Source: Pantoea sp. WMus005 (GTDB lineage Bacteria > Pseudomonadota > Gammaproteobacteria > Enterobacterales > Enterobacteriaceae). From it: a stretch of 64,000 bases of DNA. The number at the start of each line of letters is the position of its first letter. Positions within the stretch are counted from its first letter, which is position 1. Where the stretch lies: assembly GCF_013415305.1 (NCBI RefSeq), contig NZ_JACBXU010000001.1:1426001-1490000 (forward strand). The letters are read 5' to 3'. Shown piece by piece: positions 1 through 7,124 of this stretch. The translations under genes were made by a program, and so were the position numbers. Under the pieces are notes generated by a model. That model was not told where the DNA came from and searched no databases. It saw nothing but the letters and a program-made list of their open reading frames with translations.

Positions 1-207
1 CAATGAACGTTAACGCTGGCCATGAGAATCTTAAAAGCGTGCATTATACATCAGATTAAACCAATTAGAGGCATCACCCTATATTTAAATACAGTGTCTA
101 CCCAAAACCCTACACTATAGTAACTTAATATAAAAAGTGATAGGATTAACTCTCTAAAAAAATCTTTTTCTAGTGAGAGGGAATTATTTTTATTCACTTA
201 TAATAAA

Positions 208-528
208 TCACTTCACAACCTTAATATCTTTAACCTCTCTATCAAAGAACTTGGTCCAATCCTTACGAATAGTCTCGGCCAAACTGATTAGATAGTCAAA
301 GTCATCTCTATGAAGAAGATCATTTTCATCTAATACAAACACCTTACTAATGTCAAAATGCGAGTTTGGATAGAAATTTGGAATAAGAACACCTATAAAC
401 CATTTACTATCCGAACGCAGTAAATTAAAGTCACCTTGACGTGACTTAACAATCTTAGCTTCAATAATAAATCGCCCCTTCTTTAAGTCATAAACTTGAT
501 AGTCTATCTCTTTATCTAAATTTTTCAT
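208..528 (-). CDS. Orphan immunity-like protein fused to a toxin tail
   Basis: This is a 106-residue AT-rich ORF. Residues about 30-106 align by eye with the 85-residue protein at 1121-1378. Shared features are an F-x-L start, a V-F-V/F-I-V strand, and a D-I/D-Y-x-x-L-x-x-L-x-x-x-I-R helix near the end. Residues 1-20 instead resemble the extreme C-terminus of the PAAR toxin at 1378-2637 (the D-Y-x-V-x-D-L-x-x-G pattern). The similarity continues upstream of the ATG without a stop for 22 more codons. The likeliest history is a displaced toxin-immunity pair whose stop was lost, joining the toxin tail to its immunity protein. No strong ribosome binding site is visible at the ATG, so expression is uncertain. 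It may protect against related toxins or be decaying. Confidence 0.6.
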   Translation of the reverse strand: MKNLDKEIDYQVYDLKKGRFIIEAKIVKSRQGDFNLLRSDSKWFIGVLIPNFYPNSHFDISKVFVLDENDLLHRDDFDYLISLAETIRKDWTKFFDREVKDIKVVK

Positions 529-594
529 GGAAATAACAGTTTCATAATCACCAGTTGGTGATTTACCACCAGGGAACTTTATTTGGGTTATTCT
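469..594 (-). pseudogene. Remnant of a polymorphic toxin C-terminus
   Basis: Translating minus-strand frame from the stop at 595-597 gives a tail with PGGKSPTGDYE, followed 15 residues later by DYQVYDL. The intact PAAR toxin ends with PGGKLPQGDLE, then DYTVTDL at almost the same spacing. The match runs about 40 residues and then continues into the immunity-like ORF at 208-528. Only the last part of the toxin domain is left, with no PAAR, so it cannot be a working effector. It lies directly after the Tsi6-like gene, which suggests that older toxin-immunity modules were pushed downstream. Confidence 0.65.
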
Positions 595-623
595 TTATAC
601 ATTAAAGCCTCAATATTTATCTA

Positions 624-980
624 TTACTGTACTTTTGTATATATTTTTTTCCGTTTTTCATATTCAGGATCGATTTGATGAGGAAGAATGACTTTGAGTC
701 CCGCGCCTATTTGAGATGCAATATAATTTGCGTTTGAAAGATGTTTGGCAAGCTCTGGGTCAGTTGTATCAAACTCTTTGGAAGCCAAACTCCCCAGATT
801 CATGCTATGCAGGACACTTTTATCTTTTTCTTCACCAGTTAATATTTTTTTTACGTACATAAGCTGTTTCAGAGCAACCTGAAAAACTGTAAAATCCGGT
901 TTTTCCATGGCTCTTTGATTAGTGATATCAATAGCATCATTGATGTAGTCTAAAGCAGTATATTTTTCTTTCTTCATCAT
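624..980 (-). CDS. Tsi6-family immunity protein (orphan)
   Basis: The roughly 118-residue product strongly resembles Tsi6, the Pseudomonas aeruginosa immunity protein against the NAD(P)-degrading T6SS effector Tse6. Recalled Tsi6 features visible here are a start of the form Y-x-x-x-Y-I-x-x-A, then LKQLMYVKKIL, SVLHSMNLGSLASKEFDTTD, and a GAGLKVILP end. A further 15 basic residues follow. The ATG at 980 or 977 is preferred over the GTG at 995, because AGG lies just upstream. The gene is 125 bases beyond the first immunity gene and is not next to a full toxin of its own, so I read it as an orphan immunity gene kept against Tse6-like attackers. It could instead be the true partner of the PAAR toxin upstream. 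Confidence 0.8.
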   Translation of the reverse strand: MMKKEKYTALDYINDAIDITNQRAMEKPDFTVFQVALKQLMYVKKILTGEEKDKSVLHSMNLGSLASKEFDTTDPELAKHLSNANYIASQIGAGLKVILPHQIDPEYEKRKKIYTKVQ

Positions 981-1120
981 AAACCTAATATGCACTCTTC
1001 TTGTTTGAGAGCAAAGGCAGATCTTGAATTAAAAATCACCAAGCCAACCTTATTACAAACGGAATGTATAAAGTAAGCTAAAGACAGACCTTTTTATTCA
1101 CCAAATAGAAAAAACTAAAA

Positions 1121-1378
1121 CTATATTAATTCAAAATTCTCCTTGCTAATTTCATTTATTACGTACTGTTCTGGGGCTTCTCTTATTTTTTTTGATAGAT
1201 CTTTTAACATTTCAATATCGATAGAACGGATATCAATATATGGAGTTACAATGAAGAACCTTTCGACATCAACTTTGTAATCACCTTCACTAAACATAAC
1301 CTTCATTACATATGAGCTATCGTCACACTCATACAGAGTAAAATCCCAAGGATTCATTGCTATTTTATTTTTACTCAT
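1121..1378 (-). CDS. Probable cognate immunity protein of the PAAR toxin
   Basis: This is an 85-residue, acidic, probably cytosolic protein with no signal peptide or membrane segment. Its ATG overlaps the stop of the PAAR toxin gene by one base (TAATG). That implies translational coupling and is the usual layout of a T6SS effector-immunity pair. No named family was recognised. A paralogue is the C-terminal part of the ORF at 208-528, which is likewise attached to a related toxin tail. That second linkage strengthens the assignment to this toxin type. Its low GC matches the toxin C-terminus rather than the T6SS core. Confidence 0.7.
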   Translation of the reverse strand: MSKNKIAMNPWDFTLYECDDSSYVMKVMFSEGDYKVDVERFFIVTPYIDIRSIDIEMLKDLSKKIREAPEQYVINEISKENFELI

Positions 1379-2637
1379 TATAATTTCTCTCCTGTTAATA
1401 AATCGGTCACGGTATAATCTCTGCCTTTAACCATTCCTTCGGTTTTTACTACAGCCTCAAGATCACCTTGTGGTAGTTTGCCACCCGGAATCCATTGCTT
1501 ATTAGCTCCCCATTCATTACCAGTAGGCATTTTTGGAGAGTACAACTCTGTAGGTTCAAATTCAATCAAAACAAGACTATCGTTTTTCAATTGTTCCTGT
1601 GGGATGCCTAATTTATCTGCAATCACTCCTACATCTCCTTTTGATTCAGAAATCATTTGTCCAGCGCGCTCCTTGGTTAGAACAAATTCCGTCCTCCCTG
1701 GATCAGGTTTACCAATACCATAATCTTCAAAACTTTTTCTAGTGACTATTCTAGATGCGCCATTTTCAAAGGATTTTGCATGAGAATCAATATAATCCTT
1801 AGGTAAATATGTTTCGGGGTCTGGCCTAAATGTTTTTTCGATACTTTGTATTTCGGCGATTTTTTCATCATTTAACGGAATTTTGTTAGCATTAATATTA
1901 TTACGACCACGCCAACCGTCAAACTTCATACCCCCTTTACCACCCAATGCCCCACCGGCAAAACTGCCTGCCAGCATAGACCATTTTTGACCGTCAGAGC
2001 CTTCACCGAAAAGTCTGCCACCGACCCAGCTGCCAGCGTAACCACCACCCATTGCGCCTGCTAATCCTAGCAGGGCTATAGCAGGTGAAGCCAGGACCGC
2101 AACGGCAGCAGTGCCTACTCCCATCATCAGCCAATTTACCCAGCCGGGGACTTCGGGGTTGATGTCGTCAGTCTGAAGTTTGCCTCCGCCAATAAAGACA
2201 TTGGTTGAACCGCCAGATATCTCAGCGCTGCAGGTCAAACGGTCTCCGATACGGGCGGCAGGAAAGTTGTTAATAAAAACTTTGTCCGAACCTTCAGCAA
2301 CCCGTTGCGATGAGCCGCTGTGCTCATCGCAGTCGCCTTTGGACAAATGTGCCCGTATTGCTGCTCTGCTGTTAGTGAAAACATTCGGCGATCCGGATAA
2401 CAGTTTGCCTGTGTTATGTCGCGGAGCCCATGACATGCTGCCAAGCACTTCACCCACACCTCCAGCAGCACAAGCACCGGCTGCTGCTGCGGATACAACA
2501 ACCAGAGCCGCTCCACCGGTAACAACAACGGCTGCTGCACCTAATATCGCGCCGCCAATTAACCCGGCGACCATCCAGCCTTTAGAGGCTGTGTGGGCTA
2601 TCTCGTCCTGCTCTCTGGCAGCATTGAAGTCAGCCAT
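1378..2637 (-). CDS. Tse6-like PAAR effector with C-terminal toxin domain
   Basis: The 419-residue protein has the layout of Eag-dependent T6SS effectors. Residues 21-68 are a Gly/Ala-rich hydrophobic segment. Residues about 71-150 are a PAAR domain (RHNTGKLLSGSPNVFTN, then NVFIGG) that caps VgrG. Residues 165-210 are a second hydrophobic segment. The toxin region spans about 245-419. The toxin end carries GANKQWIPGGKLPQGDLEAVV, a signature I recall from C-termini of Rhs and other polymorphic toxins. I cannot assign the enzyme activity. The Tsi6-like gene downstream hints at NAD chemistry, but only indirectly. The gene lies 3 bases after the Eag chaperone and overlaps the immunity gene by one base. 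DNA encoding the C-terminus is visibly more AT-rich than that of the PAAR part, which suggests toxin-tip exchange. Confidence 0.88.
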   Translation of the reverse strand: MADFNAAREQDEIAHTASKGWMVAGLIGGAILGAAAVVVTGGAALVVVSAAAAGACAAGGVGEVLGSMSWAPRHNTGKLLSGSPNVFTNSRAAIRAHLSKGDCDEHSGSSQRVAEGSDKVFINNFPAARIGDRLTCSAEISGGSTNVFIGGGKLQTDDINPEVPGWVNWLMMGVGTAAVAVLASPAIALLGLAGAMGGGYAGSWVGGRLFGEGSDGQKWSMLAGSFAGGALGGKGGMKFDGWRGRNNINANKIPLNDEKIAEIQSIEKTFRPDPETYLPKDYIDSHAKSFENGASRIVTRKSFEDYGIGKPDPGRTEFVLTKERAGQMISESKGDVGVIADKLGIPQEQLKNDSLVLIEFEPTELYSPKMPTGNEWGANKQWIPGGKLPQGDLEAVVKTEGMVKGRDYTVTDLLTGEKL

Positions 2638-2640
2638 GAT

Positions 2641-3435
2641 TTATACATCCTCATGTCTCTGAAGAAACGCAAGGATTTGTGATTCGCTGGCGAGATCTGC
2701 TGGTCCTTTAAAGGCTTTTGCCATGCCAAGAATATCTCTTACAGATGAGTTTTTTCTGTGTGATGATGTCCATAGTGCATAGCGCAACGGCTCTTCATTA
2801 TTTAAGGCGGCGATATGTAATGGGCTTCCCGCTGAGTCAAAGAACAAATAACTGCCATTCAGAGCTCTTTTCAAATCAACATTCTGATAAAGTAATGTCA
2901 CAGTTTCATGTGCGGTAAGCACTTTAGTATCGTTATCAAAAGAAAAGAAAATCCCCGTCGCATCAGTTGCCACGGGTACCGGCTCATCATCAGAATCACG
3001 AGAATTAAATTTTATACTGTTAATAATCTCATGATATTGCTTACTATAATAATCATTAAAACGTCCTGGGCATGTTCCAATATAACAAACAATCTTTTTA
3101 CCCCCGGCGTCATCATCAAATAAAACAATCGATTGTTTTTGCCAGATCTCAGCGCCATCATTTTCAAAATGATAAAAAAGCTCAACTGCAGGCAGATTAT
3201 CTATCTCGATCAGTTGTGATGTTACGTTTACAAAAGCGGGAACAGTGACACTCATCTCATTGATAATTCTAGCGGCCACTTTTTGCACTGTATCGTCATG
3301 AAAAGCAGATGCACGAGACACTACGAACGTAAACTCACTCGCATTATTTTCGCTGAGCGTAAAAAGATTCATTGTCCTGTCTTTAAATATGTCGGGCAGT
3401 TCAATTGAAGCTTCCTGAAGAGTATAGGTGGCCAT
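2641..3435 (-). CDS. Eag-type (DUF1795) effector chaperone, extended
   Basis: Residues 1-145 match the DcrB/DUF1795 family, which includes EagT6. Members bind the hydrophobic segments of PAAR effectors and load them onto VgrG. The gene lies exactly between vgrG (2-base gap) and the Tse6-like PAAR effector (3-base gap), as expected of an Eag protein. At 264 residues it is clearly longer than the roughly 145-residue single-domain members. An acidic linker near residue 150 (DSDDEP) leads to about 110 residues of unassigned sequence. The extension might hold the toxin domain or contact VgrG. The family call is firm for the N-terminal half only. Confidence 0.85.
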   Translation of the reverse strand: MATYTLQEASIELPDIFKDRTMNLFTLSENNASEFTFVVSRASAFHDDTVQKVAARIINEMSVTVPAFVNVTSQLIEIDNLPAVELFYHFENDGAEIWQKQSIVLFDDDAGGKKIVCYIGTCPGRFNDYYSKQYHEIINSIKFNSRDSDDEPVPVATDATGIFFSFDNDTKVLTAHETVTLLYQNVDLKRALNGSYLFFDSAGSPLHIAALNNEEPLRYALWTSSHRKNSSVRDILGMAKAFKGPADLASESQILAFLQRHEDV

Positions 3436-3437
3436 TT

Positions 3438-5387
3438 TTATCCTTTAGTATTTTTTGCTGATGAAGAAAAGTAGTTTTCAATTTCACTTTTTATTTTATT
3501 TTTATGTCCACTACCCGGTGCAATTATTGCAGCGCTTCCTCCTTCCGGATTTAAATGTAACTCACCACCTTTGGTATTAATCTCTCCATTACCATCAACG
3601 GTAATGTTAAAATTTTTACCAATAAAATTAATCGCACCTTCTTTAGTTAACTCAATCGCGCTCAGACCACACTCGATCCTTAAGGTATCTCCGGCTGCAA
3701 TTGTGTAAGAAGCAAAGGCCTGTTCAGTACGATTGCCCGTTGTCAGCGTTTTACTATTTCCCTGAGTGCCGAGAGTATGGTCGCCTTCTATCCTGGTCTC
3801 ATTATTAGCACCCACTGAAACCATGCGATTGTTCAGAACACTGTGTGATTCATCATTTTTAACATGCGTATCCATGTTCTTCTGTGCCTGAATCCACAGG
3901 TGTTCCTCACCCGCCTTATCCTCAAACCTCAGCGCGTTCGCCGTATCCGCCGTGCCATCCTTCGACCGGCTTAAAAAGCCCATCTGCGTCGCCGCTGCCG
4001 GCAGCGCCCACGGCGGCATGCTCGCCTCGTTGTACACGCGGCCGATAATCAGCGGACGGTCCGGATCGCCGTTGATGAAGTCCACCACCACTTCGTCGTT
4101 GACCCGCGGGATCTGCACCCCGCCGAATCCCTGACCCGCCCAGGCGCTGGAGACGCGTACCCAGCAGGAGCTGGTGTCGTCGCCCTTCGCCAGACGGTCC
4201 CAGTGAAACTTCACCTTTACCCGGCCGTAGCGGTCGGTCCAGATCGACTCGCCTTTCGGCCCCACCACCTTCGCCGTCTGCGGGCCGTGCGTTTTCGGCC
4301 ACGGCGTCTCCGGCGGCGTGCGGTACGTCACCGACGACGGCAGCACCGTGAAGCTGATGTTGTGCCGGCTGTCGCCGGTGTCGCCGCTGGCGTAGCTGTT
4401 CTCGGCGAAGTCATAGGTCGCCGAGGTCACCAGATACTCGCCGTTGTCGCTGAAGTGCGGCGCGTTGATGATGGCGAAGGTGAAGCCCGGCGCGATGCCG
4501 GTGGCGGTGCCCGACCCGCTGACGCTGTGGTGCTCGGCCTGCCACACCTCCTGACGGATGCGCGCGTAAGACTCGCCGTGGCTGTGGTCGACAAAGTGGC
4601 CCGGCCAGTCGTAGACGTCCACCGAGCCCGGCACCGGCGACGCCGGGTTCTGCCGCGCCTGCAGCATCCACGCGTTCGGCTTGCGGAAGTCGTAGTCGTC
4701 GGTGCTGTAGATGCCCGGCGTCACGCTCTCCGCCAGCGACCACTGGCTGATGCCCTCTTCCGTTACCACGCCGCCCGACGGGGTGACGTGATAGGCGATG
4801 GTCTCATAGCCCGGAAACGCCTGATGCTGGTCCGGCGCGTCGCACAGCACCAGCGTGTGCCTGTCCGCCTCGTGGCGGAAGAAGTAGTAAATCCCCTCCA
4901 GCTCCATCAGGCGGCTGATAAAGTCCAGGCTGCTCTCCTGATACTGCACGCAGTACTCCCACACCCGGTAGCTGCCCGCCAGGCGCGTCTCCACGTTAAC
5001 CCCGTACTCCTTCAGCAGCGTCTGCACTATCTGCGGTACCGTCTGGCTCTGGAAGATGCGCAGGTTGCGGTCGCGCCGCATCGGCCACAGGTCCGGCTCC
5101 ACCGTCAGCTGGTAGACCGCGTAGCGGGTGCCGCTCAGCTCCTGGCTGCGCACCGCCACGCGGGTAATTTTTCCGTTGAGGTAGCGCGGGCTCAGCGCGT
5201 TCATCAGGCCGTCGGTCGGCAGCGTAAAGGTCACCGGCTTGCCCAGCAGGGCGTGACGGTCGATGCGTGCGTCGGTGGCCAGCAGTTCGGCGGTGAGCAC
5301 AAACGGACGGGACAGCGTCTCGGTGCCCGTGAGCGTGTGGAACAGCAGGCCGTCCGCCGGCAGAAGGACGGTGATACGATCAAACAT
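3438..5387 (-). CDS. vgrG: VgrG spike protein 1 (TssI)
   Basis: The 649-residue protein is the trimeric T6SS needle tip. It contains a gp27-like base (about 1-380), the gp5 OB-fold (WTDRYGRVKVKFHWDR, then SSCWVRVSSAWAGQGFGG) and a C-terminal beta-helix. No enzymatic extension is seen, so it is a carrier. The last 130 residues, which should bind PAAR cargo, differ entirely from VgrG2, while the first roughly 480 are nearly identical. It starts an operon with the Eag chaperone, the PAAR toxin and immunity genes, which fixes its likely cargo. The C-terminal coding part is AT-rich and the rest GC-rich, so the cargo-specific end appears to have been swapped together with its effector. Confidence 0.95.
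   Translation of the reverse strand: MFDRITVLLPADGLLFHTLTGTETLSRPFVLTAELLATDARIDRHALLGKPVTFTLPTDGLMNALSPRYLNGKITRVAVRSQELSGTRYAVYQLTVEPDLWPMRRDRNLRIFQSQTVPQIVQTLLKEYGVNVETRLAGSYRVWEYCVQYQESSLDFISRLMELEGIYYFFRHEADRHTLVLCDAPDQHQAFPGYETIAYHVTPSGGVVTEEGISQWSLAESVTPGIYSTDDYDFRKPNAWMLQARQNPASPVPGSVDVYDWPGHFVDHSHGESYARIRQEVWQAEHHSVSGSGTATGIAPGFTFAIINAPHFSDNGEYLVTSATYDFAENSYASGDTGDSRHNISFTVLPSSVTYRTPPETPWPKTHGPQTAKVVGPKGESIWTDRYGRVKVKFHWDRLAKGDDTSSCWVRVSSAWAGQGFGGVQIPRVNDEVVVDFINGDPDRPLIIGRVYNEASMPPWALPAAATQMGFLSRSKDGTADTANALRFEDKAGEEHLWIQAQKNMDTHVKNDESHSVLNNRMVSVGANNETRIEGDHTLGTQGNSKTLTTGNRTEQAFASYTIAAGDTLRIECGLSAIELTKEGAINFIGKNFNITVDGNGEINTKGGELHLNPEGGSAAIIAPGSGHKNKIKSEIENYFSSSAKNTKG
3955..5363 (-). 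repeat. Long direct repeat, copy 1 (vgrG 5' body)
   Basis: This stretch is nearly identical to 8746-10154 at a constant offset of 4,791 bases. Only scattered single differences were found in the portions compared. It covers the codons from just after the start to the end of the gp5 domain. Both ends are abrupt: similarity stops at the variable C-terminus and about 24 bases inside the start codon. Confidence 0.93.
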
Positions 5388-5578
5388 AGTGATTTCCCGG
5401 ACAGATGGTAATCGGTGAATTAACCCGGGTATTGCCCGAGGTCAGGCAATACCAGAGGGTCAGACAAGCGTCTTTTATTATTGCAGCGGATCACATGACG
5501 AGTTAAAAACAGGTGCCTTAATACTCATTGCTACGAGACGGAATGCCAGCTAAAGATGTCTAACTGGCAGGATTACTA

Positions 5579-6643
5579 TTATTTCACGTTGATATTCAGG
5601 GTCGCCAGAATAATTTCTACGCAGCGTTTATTCGCTTCGAAGTGATAACTTTTATCATTTCTGTGCTGCCCTACCAATTCAACGTAGCACCACAAGCCTG
5701 AACAATTGAATATGTAACTCTGATAAAAGGCGCGCATTTTCTCTTCGTCGCTGTAGAGCTCACCTGTACAGGTCGATAATGATCCCAGCGCAGCATTGAT
5801 ATCATTAGGAATGGGTTCCAACTCGTTTGCCACCAGCGTGACCGAATGCTCATGCTCCCGGAAACGTTGCGTCGACTTTTCAAAAGCATCCTCTGCGGAA
5901 TGGCATACGGTACCGGAATAAAAGCAAAAATTAATGACCCCGTAATTCACACCATCTATAGTGTGATCGACGATAAGTCTGTTCTCAGCAATAACGCTGG
6001 CATGCCAGGACACCGGTATTTTAAAAGCGTTTTCCCCATCCAGGTTAACCGAGGTCAGCAACTCCGCCATGGCCAAGTTACTGCGATGCAGCAGATTCCA
6101 GTTAACCACTGTAAAATAGATTTCATTGGCAAGCGAAGGATAGTCGCGTGCTGCACAGGACGCTTTTAATAAGAGGTAGTTTCCACCGCCGCTCTCTCGA
6201 TTGTAATCTTTTTGAACAGTGTATCGTGAGATCACTTCGTCACCGGAAGCGTGCGTTTTTAGGGTCAATACATCTGCAAAAATACCATTTTCCGAGGCTT
6301 TACCGACAAGACGGCGGTGCAGAATTTTTTCGCCCATCATGGCGAGTTTTTTAAACAGCCAGTCAGACGCATTCATCTCCCACTGGCAGCGTTCATACGC
6401 GGCCCAAACTTCCAGATAAGGTGAGTCATCCGTGGTTAAGTAGCGACCGATATTGGTTAAACCGACATCAGGGAACGCAACCGGCTCCAGTTCCGCAGGT
6501 TTGAGGCTTTTAGGAAGCACAACCCAGTAATGCAGCATTTCTTCTCTGGCCGATGTATAAAGGCATTTCCAGAAGCGTTGTTCGATTTCTTCTTTAGAGA
6601 AACCCGGCGTAAGGGGAAAAGTATAGTCCGTTTCAAAATTCAT
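5579..6643 (-). CDS. Unknown T6SS-module protein, possible adaptor
   Basis: I do not recognise this 354-residue protein as a named family. It has no signal peptide and no membrane segment, and is rich in aromatic residues (EVWAAYERCQWEMNASDW; WCYVELVGQHRNDKSYHFEA near the end). The second half has segments that faintly recall the DUF1795/DcrB fold, with a hydrophobic strand before W-H/W-x-x and a GVINFCFY strand. Its position between a PAAR candidate with its membrane protein and the next vgrG suggests an effector adaptor or chaperone for that module. A 190-base gap separates it from vgrG1. An effector or immunity role is not excluded. Confidence 0.55.
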   Translation of the reverse strand: MNFETDYTFPLTPGFSKEEIEQRFWKCLYTSAREEMLHYWVVLPKSLKPAELEPVAFPDVGLTNIGRYLTTDDSPYLEVWAAYERCQWEMNASDWLFKKLAMMGEKILHRRLVGKASENGIFADVLTLKTHASGDEVISRYTVQKDYNRESGGGNYLLLKASCAARDYPSLANEIYFTVVNWNLLHRSNLAMAELLTSVNLDGENAFKIPVSWHASVIAENRLIVDHTIDGVNYGVINFCFYSGTVCHSAEDAFEKSTQRFREHEHSVTLVANELEPIPNDINAALGSLSTCTGELYSDEEKMRAFYQSYIFNCSGLWCYVELVGQHRNDKSYHFEANKRCVEIILATLNINVK

Positions 6644-6663
6644 AGCCTGTTTCCCTTCTTAAT

Positions 6664-7101
6664 TTAATTCGCTAGCCAGATGCCGTAATAAATCACTATA
6701 GAGCCAAGAGAAACCACGCATTTTGCAAAGATGAGCATGCCAGGCACTAACTTACTGGCAGCAGGTGAAATTCGGGCATAATTATCAGCATTATATTTTT
6801 TTTGAAAACCCACAATCCCACTAAATAAAGTGCAAATCATGATAATCATAAACTTTATGCCAAGGATAAATATAAAAGAAATGCCTATTTCTTCCATTAA
6901 ATCTCCAGCAAGATCATTACTAAACCCGGGAATAGCTAACACTAATCCTTTGAGCGCAAAGGCAAGTACTACAATACCAACCAGCACACCTACAAACTTC
7001 TTACCAAATCCTGCCCATTCTTTTTTATTATAAAAATCCTTTCCGTTCCAGACATAATAAACCGTTACAATCCAGAAAAATAAAAACGCTATAAATTTCA
7101 T
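6664..7101 (-). CDS. Four-helix membrane protein, candidate immunity
   Basis: The product is about 145 residues. Hydrophobic segments are near residues 2-17, 35-55, 72-100 and 118-142, so it should sit in the inner membrane. The ATG at 7101 is preferred because the longer frame from 7152 would overlap the PAAR gene and begins with a charged stretch before a natural membrane start. No family was recognised. It directly follows a PAAR-domain effector candidate, and membrane-embedded immunity proteins commonly protect against pore-forming or membrane-targeting effectors. That role is inferred from position. Confidence 0.6.
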   Translation of the reverse strand: MKFIAFLFFWIVTVYYVWNGKDFYNKKEWAGFGKKFVGVLVGIVVLAFALKGLVLAIPGFSNDLAGDLMEEIGISFIFILGIKFMIIMICTLFSGIVGFQKKYNADNYARISPAASKLVPGMLIFAKCVVSLGSIVIYYGIWLAN

Positions 7102-7124
7102 GTTAGAATCAACCCTATCTTTAT

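Noticed and set aside
1-207. Left edge of the window searched for a gene, attachment site or tRNA
   Set aside because: It is AT-rich with stops in all frames that I followed and no recognisable structure. Nothing supportable.
3438-3900. C-terminal end of VgrG1 as an enzymatic 'evolved VgrG' domain
   Set aside because: The sequence continues as beta-helix strands with a short polar tail. No catalytic motif is visible and the toxin is encoded separately.
4203-5411. Long plus-strand open frame across vgrG1 (and the matching one at 8994-10172)
   Set aside because: It is antisense to a well-supported vgrG. The predicted protein is a low-complexity Arg/Ala/Val sequence caused by high GC, with no family features.
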